Shown one piece after another: positions 1 through 5,839 of a DNA stretch of 13,296 nucleotides. A program made the position numbers and the translations under genes. Each line of letters begins with the position of its first letter. The first letter of the stretch is position 1. Origin of the DNA: Planctomycetota bacterium. GTDB lineage: Bacteria > Planctomycetota > Phycisphaerae > Tepidisphaerales > Tepidisphaeraceae. Under the pieces are notes generated by a model that was not told where the DNA came from, did no database searches, and worked only from the letters and a program-made list of their open reading frames with translations. The stretch spans positions 1 through 13,296 of the forward strand of contig JAKORQ010000213.1 of NCBI GenBank assembly GCA_029777755.1, read 5' to 3'.

Positions 1-345
1 CAAAAGCGCAGGACCGATCAGCGGTGATGTGCCATCATGCGTGATGACCTTGTAGGCGTGATTGCCCAGCAGTTGCCGCAGTCGCCTGTGCAAAAGTTCC
101 TCGTCGCGGTAGTCGGCCGTTCGTGTGCTTTCGGAAATGTCGACGTATACCCGGGCCGGTTCATCGTCGGGCAGGGTGATTCGCAGTCCTCCGGCCGCGA
201 GTGTCAGAAGGATGGCCGCGGCAAGGAGCATCCCGGCCGCCTTGCCCCCAACGGCCCGTCGTTTCGCAAGCAGCAGGATCGCTGCGAGCATTACCAGGCA
301 CAGGCCGGCGACCAGGGCAGAACTGTAGGGGAAGTCTAGAGCCAT
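1..345 (-). CDS. Partial membrane protein with VWA-like DxSxS motif
   Basis: The first 115 codons of a leftward gene that continues past the left edge of the window. Reading from the ATG at 343-345, residues about 8-27 and 37-54 form two hydrophobic membrane segments separated by a short basic loop (KRR). After the second segment the chain continues with a strand-like stretch, VYVDIS, and an acidic/serine motif D69-x-S71-x-S73. This resembles the metal-ion (MIDAS) motif of von Willebrand factor A domains. Two N-terminal helices followed by a VWA-like or class I amidotransferase-like domain is an arrangement I associate with BatA-type or planctomycete membrane proteins, but only the start of the domain is visible. 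The gene diverges from folP with about 40 bases between starts. The Shine-Dalgarno is weak (AAGATAG before ATG). That the frame is coding is fairly clear; the VWA assignment is an inference. Confidence 0.6.
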   Translation of the reverse strand, partial: MALDFPYSSALVAGLCLVMLAAILLLAKRRAVGGKAAGMLLAAAILLTLAAGGLRITLPDDEPARVYVDISESTRTADYRDEELLHRRLRQLLGNHAYKVITHDGTSPLIGPALL

Positions 346-386
346 CTATCTTGGCCGATTATCATCTCACGATAGAGTTAAAGGCA

Positions 387-1226
387 ATGAATGCTGCTGA
401 CTTCAATCGCTGGCTGGCCGGCGGCGCACCGCGCACGCTGGTGATGGGGATCCTAAACGTCACTCCAGACAGCTTCTCCGACAAGGGCAGGTTCCTGCAC
501 AGGGATGATGCGCTGGCGCGGGCACGCGAGATGATCGCCCAGGGGGTGGACATCCTCGACATCGGCGGCGAGTCCACGCGCCCGGGGGCGGCACGGATCA
601 GCGCCCGGGAGCAGATTGCCCGGATCATGCCGGTGATCGAGGCGGTGCGGCGCGAGTCGGATATCCTCTTCTCCGTAGACACCACGCTATCCGAGGTGGC
701 TAAGGAGGCTGCCGAGGGAGGCGCCATCATCCTCAACGACATCTCGGCCGGGCGCGAGGACCCGGCAATGTTCGCCCTGGCGGCCGAGCGCGGCTTCCCC
801 ATCATTCTCATGCACATGAAGGGAGAGCCGGCCACCATGCAGGACAACCCGCAGTACGGGCATGTCACGCGGGAAGTGGCGCAGTTCCTCCAGTCGCGCG
901 CGCAGGCGGCCATGGATGCACAAGTGCCGCGTGAACGCATCCTGCTCGATCCCGGCATCGGCTTCGGGAAGACCACCGAGCACAATCTTCAGCTTCTACG
1001 CGAGCTGCCTCACATATGCCAACTTGGTTTTCCGGTGCTGATCGGTACAAGCCGTAAGCGGTTCATCGGTGCGATCACAGGTGAATCCGACCCTGCCGAC
1101 CGGGTGATCGGTTCATGCGTGTCCGCCAGTTTGGCGATTGAGCGAGGGGCCAGAATTGTGCGCGCCCATGACGTGGCGCAAACTATACAGGCCGTGAAAA
1201 TCACCGAGGCAATCATGGGGCTTTAG
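387..1226 (+). CDS. folP: Dihydropteroate synthase
   Basis: Joins p-aminobenzoate to the pterin diphosphate to give dihydropteroate, a cytoplasmic step of folate synthesis. The 279-residue product has the standard length and the full set of family motifs: GILNVTPDSFSD (21-32), DIGGESTRPGA (about 56-66), SVDTT, NDISAG, DPGIGFGKT (188-196), the SRKRF loop (222-226) and a C-terminal RAHD. All expected pterin and pABA site residues that I know appear present. I chose the ATG at 387 because homology starts shortly after it. The frame stays open upstream to 201, but those residues are arginine/proline-rich and overlap the divergent gene. The Shine-Dalgarno (AAGG at 381-384) lies unusually close to this ATG. 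The next gene starts 31 bases after the stop and is probably co-transcribed. In several bacterial groups folP sits just upstream of cdaA, as here with one gene between. Confidence 0.97.
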   Translation: MNAADFNRWLAGGAPRTLVMGILNVTPDSFSDKGRFLHRDDALARAREMIAQGVDILDIGGESTRPGAARISAREQIARIMPVIEAVRRESDILFSVDTTLSEVAKEAAEGGAIILNDISAGREDPAMFALAAERGFPIILMHMKGEPATMQDNPQYGHVTREVAQFLQSRAQAAMDAQVPRERILLDPGIGFGKTTEHNLQLLRELPHICQLGFPVLIGTSRKRFIGAITGESDPADRVIGSCVSASLAIERGARIVRAHDVAQTIQAVKITEAIMGL

Positions 1227-1247
1227 CACACTGCCCCACCAATGCAT

Positions 1248-1254
1248 GGGAGAG
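1248..1254 (+). promoter_or_regulatory. Ribosome binding site that decides the lipoprotein start
   Basis: GGGAGAG lies 3-5 bases before the ATG at 1258 and overlaps the alternative in-frame ATG at 1246. This favours 1258, which also gives a standard short lipoprotein signal beginning MKKFLL. Confidence 0.6.
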
Positions 1255-1257
1255 CAT

Positions 1258-1842
1258 ATGAAAAAGTTCCTTTTGGCCAGTGCCGTGCTGTCGGCGTTGA
1301 TGGTTGGTTGCGACGATGAGCCGACGCCGCCGCCCGCGCCCACACCTGAGCCGGCGGCGCAGAGCGAGCCGGCCGAGACCAGGTCGATTCAGACGCAGGC
1401 CAAGGACCTGGTAAACGAGGGCAAGCAGGCGGTCGAGTCGGCTGTCCAGGAAGCCAGGGAGGTTGGTCAGGCCGTGATTGAGGAAGCCAAGCCGCACATC
1501 AAGGCCGCTACCACCCAACTGAAGGAAGGGGTATCGCAGGTCAAGGATGGTGTCTCGCAGGCTGCTGACGCGGTGAAGGACCAGGTCAAGCAGCTCACCG
1601 GGGGCAATGGCGCCTCGAATGCGTCCGCCGACGAGCAGTTCGACTACAAGAAGCAGATCGAGCAGGCCCTAAACTACCTCAAGCAGGACAAGATCGACCT
1701 GGCCGACAAGACGCTGGCGGCGGTGGAGGCCCGCAAGGACTCCATCCCCGAGTCGTACCATGCCCGCATCGAGGTGGTGCGCACCATGATCGACAACGCC
1801 CGAAAGGCAAGGCAGGCAGGCTTGTCGGTGCCGCGACTGTAG
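1258..1842 (+). CDS. Helical repeat lipoprotein of unknown function
   Basis: A 194-residue exported lipoprotein. The signal MKKFLLASAVLSALMVG is followed by Cys18, a lipobox with Met at -3, and then D-D at +2/+3. Next comes a proline-rich spacer (TPPPAPTPEPA), then about 70 residues of charged amphipathic helix with an imperfect 7-residue repeat (KEGVSQV, KDGVSQA, then related units), reminiscent of LEA or apolipoprotein-like helices. The last 65 residues form a likely helical hairpin rich in lysine and aspartate (YLKQDKIDLADKTLAAVEARK), similar in look to a single TPR-like unit. I do not recognise a family. It sits between folP and cdaA, probably read with folP, and is followed by a terminator-like hairpin. 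By the E. coli rule an Asp at +2 would keep it at the inner membrane, but whether that rule holds in this organism is unknown. Confidence 0.85.
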   Translation: MKKFLLASAVLSALMVGCDDEPTPPPAPTPEPAAQSEPAETRSIQTQAKDLVNEGKQAVESAVQEAREVGQAVIEEAKPHIKAATTQLKEGVSQVKDGVSQAADAVKDQVKQLTGGNGASNASADEQFDYKKQIEQALNYLKQDKIDLADKTLAAVEARKDSIPESYHARIEVVRTMIDNARKARQAGLSVPRL

Positions 1843-1866
1843 GCAATGCTTTGGCGGTAAAGCGCG

Positions 1867-1907
1867 GAGGCGGCGAAAGAGCCAGCTCTTTTGCCACCTC
1901 ACCTTTT
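1867..1907 (+). terminator. Probable intrinsic terminator after the lipoprotein gene
   Basis: An 11-base arm at 1872-1882 pairs with 1885-1895 (GGCGAAAGAGC with GCTCTTTTGCC; the innermost pair would open to give a CCAG loop). It is extended by GAGG (1867-1870) with CCTC (1897-1900) across one mismatch. A short T run (1904-1907) follows a few bases later. The stem is strong; the T run is short and slightly displaced, so some read-through into cdaA is possible. Confidence 0.6.
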
Positions 1908-1992
1908 GGCCGCGCGGTTGTCCAGTATGGTGCCCGGTGACGAGGCAGCGGAGGCTAGAATAAGCCATCTGTGCCGGCGGATATTTAAGCGT

Positions 1993-2019
1993 TTGCTCCT
2001 GCTGGGTTTGTGCTATATA
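1993..2019 (+). promoter_or_regulatory. Candidate promoter for cdaA
   Basis: TTGCTC (1993-1998) and TATATA (2014-2019) are separated by 15 bases, with TG at 2011-2012 just before the second box as in extended -10 promoters. Transcription would begin near 2026, about 17 bases before the ATG at 2043. This would exclude a GTG start at 2010. It is read by eye only; the spacing is shorter than ideal. Confidence 0.4.
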
Positions 2020-2042
2020 TAAACTTCAACCTGAACGCTTCG

Positions 2043-2948
2043 ATGCTCCAGACCCTGGCCATATCTCTCTCTCCCGACTTTGAGGCGCTGTTTCGGTCAT
2101 TCCGTGCATATGCCTGGTGGCAGGTGCTGGTGGAGATGATCCTCATCGGGAGCGTTCTCTACTGGGTTGTGAGCTTCCTGCGCGGTACCCGTGGGGCACG
2201 CCTCCTCAAGGGCGCGGGCGTCCTGATGGTCACGCTGTACGTGCTGGTCCGGTTGGTCGCGGATCGCTTCGAGCTGCAGCGCGTCGGCTTTCTCTACGGT
2301 GCTTTCCTTGAGTTTGCCTTCATTGCCATAATCGTGGTGTTTCAGCCCGAGCTGCGCCGGGCGCTGATGCGCCTGGGGGAAACCAAGTTGTTCCGCTCGC
2401 GCACCGCCCAGGTAAATGAGCTGGTGGAGGCACTGGTAGAGTCGGCGACGTTCCTCTCCAGGCGCCACATCGGCGCGGTGGTCGCGATCGAGAGGGAGAT
2501 CGGGCTGGGAGGTATCTCCGAGTCGGGGACCCGCCTGAATGCGGATGTGTCGGCCGCCATGCTGAACACGATCTTCTGGCCTAACTCGCCGCTGCATGAC
2601 CTTGGCGTGATCATCAGCCAGGGGCGAATCGCCTATGCGGGCGTTCAGTTCCCGCTGGCCGAGTCCGGCGAGCTGTCGCGCGAGCTGGGCAGTCGCCACC
2701 GGGCGGCCGTGGGGTTGAGTCAGGAGTCGGACGCCATCGTCCTGGTGGTTTCCGAGGAGACCGGTGACATCTCCATAGCGGAGAATGGCCACCTGATACG
2801 CAAGCTGACCGCCGACCAGTTGCGTCAGTTGCTGCTGCAGTTGCTGGGCGGTATCCCTGACGAGCCGGAAGATCCGATCAAGCTGGATAGCGACAAGTTG
2901 CGTGCGGACGTTGCCCACGCCCAGAAGCAGAACGCGGGTGCAGTCTGA
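2043..2948 (+). CDS. cdaA: Membrane diadenylate cyclase with an altered DGA motif
   Basis: Expected to condense two ATP into the second messenger cyclic di-AMP at the cytoplasmic membrane. The 301-residue product has the CdaA layout: three N-terminal membrane segments (about 27-46, 54-72, 83-100), a linker, and the DAC (DisA_N) domain from about 120 to 245. The RHR motif is intact (GSRHRAA, 218-220), as are flanking family features such as NTIFWPNSPLHD and ISIAENG. The usual D-G-A of the active site reads D186-L187-G188 here, so only the aspartate is kept. Whether the enzyme is active cannot be told from sequence. I chose ATG 2043 over an in-frame GTG at 2010 because the GTG lies in the candidate promoter. 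Neither start has a good Shine-Dalgarno. A YbbR-domain gene follows after one base, the usual CdaA partner arrangement. Confidence 0.93.
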   Translation: MLQTLAISLSPDFEALFRSFRAYAWWQVLVEMILIGSVLYWVVSFLRGTRGARLLKGAGVLMVTLYVLVRLVADRFELQRVGFLYGAFLEFAFIAIIVVFQPELRRALMRLGETKLFRSRTAQVNELVEALVESATFLSRRHIGAVVAIEREIGLGGISESGTRLNADVSAAMLNTIFWPNSPLHDLGVIISQGRIAYAGVQFPLAESGELSRELGSRHRAAVGLSQESDAIVLVVSEETGDISIAENGHLIRKLTADQLRQLLLQLLGGIPDEPEDPIKLDSDKLRADVAHAQKQNAGAV

Positions 2949-2949
2949 G

Positions 2950-4086
2950 ATGACTCGTTCATCACGACAACACGAGAAACGAACTGGTGCGCCGACGCTG
3001 CCGGGCGTCGAGGTGATCACCTACGCCCAGAGGCAGGCGGCCCGCAGCATCAGTGCCGTGGAGCGCACGCCCGTGGGCAGGCGGATCATCAACGTGCTGC
3101 GCAACATGATCTGGGTTGTGCCGCTAACGGTGCTGGTGTGGCTGTATGCCGAGCGCGAGCAGATTGCTCCACAACAGGGGCTTTCCATACCCATCACCGT
3201 GGTCTCAGAGCGGGCCGATCGCGTGGTGGAGGTGGTGCGTCCCGAGGATGGCACCGTTACCATCGACATCAAGGGCACGCGGGCCCGTATCGAGCAGGCA
3301 CGCCAGGAGCTTACGGCCAAGCAGGGGATCCAGCTTGTGCTCCCGGCGAGCGCTCCGGTCGGACCGCAGGTGCCGATGCCGGCCATGGAGGCCATCGCCA
3401 CGCATCGCGTGTTCGCCGATCGCGGCATTGTGGTAACCTCGGTATCTCCGGCGACGCTGACGCTCAATGTCGACGAGCTGCGCGAGGGGATGGAGTTCCG
3501 CCCGCAGGTATCGCGCGAGGTGGCGGCGCTGCTGGAGTCGCCGCCGATCTTCGATCCCCCGGTTGCGCGAGTCTCCGGCCCGCGAAGTGTGCTGATGAAC
3601 CGCGAGGACCCGGCCGAGGTGATCGCCGAGCTTACCGAGCAGATGCTCCCCAAGGTTCCCGGCGAACATGTGATCGGCGGTATCACCCTACGGCTGAAGA
3701 ATCCCGATCCCCGTGTGCGCATCACCCCCAGCACGGTGAGTGCAACCGTGCATATCAAGGCGTCCACCACCCGCTATGTGCTGACGTCGGTGCCGGTATT
3801 CACCATGGGGCCTCAGGCGGTGCTGGACAAGTATCACGTGGATTTCGGCTCGAAGGGCCCGTTCATCAACAACGTCACTGTCGTTGGCCCGGAAGACCAG
3901 ATCAACCGCATCAAGTCCAACGAGTTCATTCCGCGTGCCGTCCTGGAGATTCGTTCGGAGGATGCCCGGTCGCCGCTGCCGCGTGCTCCGTTCATGTACA
4001 TCCTGCCTGATGGCGTCGAGGTGATCGAGGAGGATCTTTCCCGCACGATCACGTTTGAACTGAAGGAACGCCTGCGTGGGGAGTAG
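2950..4086 (+). CDS. cdaR: YbbR-domain protein, CdaA regulator-like
   Basis: A 378-residue protein with a short basic cytoplasmic N-terminus, one membrane helix at about 53-67 (MIWVVPLTVLVWLYA) and an extracytoplasmic region made of several beta-rich YbbR-type repeats. Examples are the stretches around VTIDIKGTRARIEQARQ, TLTLNVDEL with VARVSGPRSVL, and VTVVGPEDQINRI. In Firmicutes the YbbR protein CdaR binds CdaA and modulates its cyclase activity; the one-base gap after cdaA here fits the same pairing. Function by analogy only. The start is ATG 2950, one base after the cdaA stop; an in-frame GTG at 2902 inside cdaA is less likely. In many genomes glmM follows this pair, but here the next gene is a glycosyltransferase-like protein. 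Confidence 0.88.
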   Translation: MTRSSRQHEKRTGAPTLPGVEVITYAQRQAARSISAVERTPVGRRIINVLRNMIWVVPLTVLVWLYAEREQIAPQQGLSIPITVVSERADRVVEVVRPEDGTVTIDIKGTRARIEQARQELTAKQGIQLVLPASAPVGPQVPMPAMEAIATHRVFADRGIVVTSVSPATLTLNVDELREGMEFRPQVSREVAALLESPPIFDPPVARVSGPRSVLMNREDPAEVIAELTEQMLPKVPGEHVIGGITLRLKNPDPRVRITPSTVSATVHIKASTTRYVLTSVPVFTMGPQAVLDKYHVDFGSKGPFINNVTVVGPEDQINRIKSNEFIPRAVLEIRSEDARSPLPRAPFMYILPDGVEVIEEDLSRTITFELKERLRGE

Positions 4087-4122
4087 GCTTCCCGGTCACA
4101 ACCCCGCTAAGCTTTAGCAAGC

Positions 4123-5286
4123 ATGAGCAGGCCACTGAAGATCGTCGTCGGCGGATACATCATCGGCTATCCCCTGGGCGGGATGACCTGGCATCACCTG
4201 AACTACCTGCTCGGGTTCCACGCGCTGGGGCACGAGGTCTTCTTCCTCGAGGATTCCGGTGAGTATTCGCTGCCCTATAACCCCAGCGACTGGACCTGCA
4301 CCCCCGACAGCAGCTATGGCCGACGTTACCTGGAGGAAACCTTTCGCCATTACGGTTTGCCGCTTCGCTACTGCTACTACTCGCAGTTCGAGGATCGCCA
4401 CTATGGCATGAGCGCGCAGGAGCTGCACGATCTGCTGGCGTCGGCCGACCTGCTGGTGTGCGTCTCGGGCGTGACGCCTTTGCGGAAAGATCGCCCCCGG
4501 CCGCGGCGAACGCTGGTGATCGACACCGACCCGGTATTCACACAGATCCGCATGACGGGGGATCAGGCTTTCCTTGAGTACTACCGCCAGTTCGATGCGG
4601 TCGCGACGTTTGGAAGACTTATCGGCCAGACGGATTGTCCCGTGCCATCCGTTGGCTTGGACTGGATACCAACCAATCAGCCGGTGGCGGTGGAACACTG
4701 GCCGGTGACGCCTACTGATTCCCGCGTGTTTACCACCATCGGCAAGTGGGAGCATTCTGCCGAGCGGCATGTTGAGTACGGCGGGCGCAAGTACCGCTCA
4801 AGCAAGGGTGTGGAGTGGATGAAGGTGAAGAGCCTGCCTGCGCGGGTGCCCTGGCGGATGACGCTGGGGATGGCCGGCATGCCCAGGGAAGTGTCGGCCG
4901 ACTTTGAGGCGCACGGCTGGCAGATCATCGACCCGGAGCAGGCGTCGCTGAGTTGCCAGGGGATGCAGCAGTTCATCCGAGACTCCGCCGGCGAGTTTAC
5001 CGTTGCCAAGGAGATCTACGCGCAGATGCCATCCGGCTGGTTCTCCGATCGCTCCAGCATCTTCCTCGCGTCCGGCCGGCCGGTGGTCACGCAGGACAGC
5101 GGCTTTGATCGCTGGCTGCCCACCGGCGAAGGGCTGTTCAGCTATCGCAGCGTCGATGAGGCGGCCGATGCGCTGAACAGGATCGCCGATGACTATCCGC
5201 GCCATTCGCGCGCAGCACGCAAGATCGCCGAGGAGTACCTCGACGCACGCAAAGTCCTGCGCGATCTTCTGGAGGCGGTGTTGTAG
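4123..5286 (+). CDS. GT-B-type glycosyltransferase-like protein
   Basis: A 387-residue cytoplasmic protein. The N-terminus (KIVVGGYIIGYPLGG, then WHHLNYLLGFHALGHEVFFLED) resembles the first Rossmann half of GT-B glycosyltransferases, with the glycine-rich loop and the 'gHeV' strand. The second half ends in a nucleotide-sugar-site-like segment: EFTVAKEIYAQMPSGWFSDRS (from about 290; W306-F307-S308-D309-R310), then FLASGRPVVTQDSGF and a glycine/leucine-rich loop near the C-terminus. The donor, acceptor and product are unknown. It lies 36 bases after the YbbR gene, so it may belong to the same transcript; a short inverted repeat (GCTAA, 4106-4110, with TTAGC, 4114-4118) sits in the gap. There is no clear Shine-Dalgarno before the ATG. 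It converges on the next gene with 15 bases between stops. Confidence 0.75.
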   Translation: MSRPLKIVVGGYIIGYPLGGMTWHHLNYLLGFHALGHEVFFLEDSGEYSLPYNPSDWTCTPDSSYGRRYLEETFRHYGLPLRYCYYSQFEDRHYGMSAQELHDLLASADLLVCVSGVTPLRKDRPRPRRTLVIDTDPVFTQIRMTGDQAFLEYYRQFDAVATFGRLIGQTDCPVPSVGLDWIPTNQPVAVEHWPVTPTDSRVFTTIGKWEHSAERHVEYGGRKYRSSKGVEWMKVKSLPARVPWRMTLGMAGMPREVSADFEAHGWQIIDPEQASLSCQGMQQFIRDSAGEFTVAKEIYAQMPSGWFSDRSSIFLASGRPVVTQDSGFDRWLPTGEGLFSYRSVDEAADALNRIADDYPRHSRAARKIAEEYLDARKVLRDLLEAVL

Positions 5287-5301
5287 CCTGGCTCCGCTGC
5301 G

Positions 5302-5649
5302 TCAGAGCCGATAGACGCGGCGGCCGGTGTCCTCACCATGTTGCATGTCGCCGGGCAGCGGGGCTTCCAGCCCCGTATGGGTGCCTTTGAGCAGTTCGGC
5401 GATCTGTCCATGCAGACGCCCGCTGCGGTCGCTGCCCCGCTCCACGATCCGCTGCAGATGACGGCGATACTCACCTATGCTGCTGATGTTCTTGTCCAGC
5501 ATCAGTTCAAGCAGGGCGTCAAGCTGCAGCTGCTGCTGTGAGATGATCTCCTGCAGTTGCTGGATCAACTGCAGGACCGCGCGGCGGACTTCAGCATTTT
5601 CTATGCGTGTCAGATCCACATTCAGAGGCTGTATAGTGGTCGGCGGCAT
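5302..5649 (-). CDS. Small glutamine-rich coiled-coil protein, unknown
   Basis: A 115-residue leftward gene. Residues about 18-55 form a predicted coiled coil, with LIQQLQEIISQQQLQLDALLE as the core (positions given; Q-rich with leucine/isoleucine at heptad sites), followed by a second helix with many arginines (YRRHLQRIVERG) and a polar tail. No membrane segment or signal peptide is seen, so it is probably cytoplasmic. I chose the ATG at 5647-5649 because GGAGAG lies three bases upstream of it. The frame stays open to 5730, but those residues have no coding character. I do not recognise the family. The opposite strand in this interval gives only leucine- and cysteine-rich runs typical of a shadow frame. 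It converges on the glycosyltransferase gene, and an imperfect hairpin (GGCTC 5290-5294 with GAGCC 5305-5309) spans the two stops. Confidence 0.72.
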   Translation of the reverse strand: MPPTTIQPLNVDLTRIENAEVRRAVLQLIQQLQEIISQQQLQLDALLELMLDKNISSIGEYRRHLQRIVERGSDRSGRLHGQIAELLKGTHTGLEAPLPGDMQHGEDTGRRVYRL

Positions 5650-5652
5650 AGG

Positions 5653-5658
5653 CTCTCC
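5653..5658 (-). promoter_or_regulatory. Ribosome binding site of the coiled-coil gene
   Basis: On the minus strand GGAGAG precedes the ATG at 5649 by three bases. This is one of the clearest Shine-Dalgarno sequences in the window and fixes the start of this unrecognised gene. Confidence 0.6.
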
Positions 5659-5677
5659 AATGCTGAGGTGTAACCGC

Positions 5678-5683
5678 ATTGTA
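5678..5683 (-). promoter_or_regulatory. Candidate -10 box of the coiled-coil gene
   Basis: On the minus strand TACAAT lies about 28 bases upstream of the ATG at 5649. No convincing -35 partner is visible; CTTCCT about 18 bases further upstream is the best. Weak, by eye only. Confidence 0.3.
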
Positions 5684-5839
5684 AGCCCGTTGCGCACGTG
5701 AAGGAAGACTAATCTCGCCGCCGGGGGCAAAACAGTGCTAAGTCATGATGCACAAGGAAGCTGCGTCGGGACTGCACGCGACATTTGCTCACCTGGCGGT
5801 CCTTTCTAGCCCGGTCTGCCCGGATATCATCGACACGCG

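Noticed and set aside
201..386. A 62-residue N-terminal extension of folP.
   Set aside because: The residues are Arg/Pro-rich and overlap the divergent gene at 1-345; family homology starts after ATG 387.
2010..2042. GTG start for cdaA at 2010.
   Set aside because: It lies in the candidate -10 region and has no Shine-Dalgarno; the ATG at 2043 gives a normal N-terminus.
2097..3020. A 307-codon open frame on the minus strand.
   Set aside because: It is the complement of cdaA; its composition is His/Gln/Arg-rich with no motif, while the plus strand shows a clear enzyme.
4123..5286. Possible GlmM or other mutase after cdaR.
   Set aside because: There is no phosphoserine loop motif; the fold cues are those of a GT-B protein.
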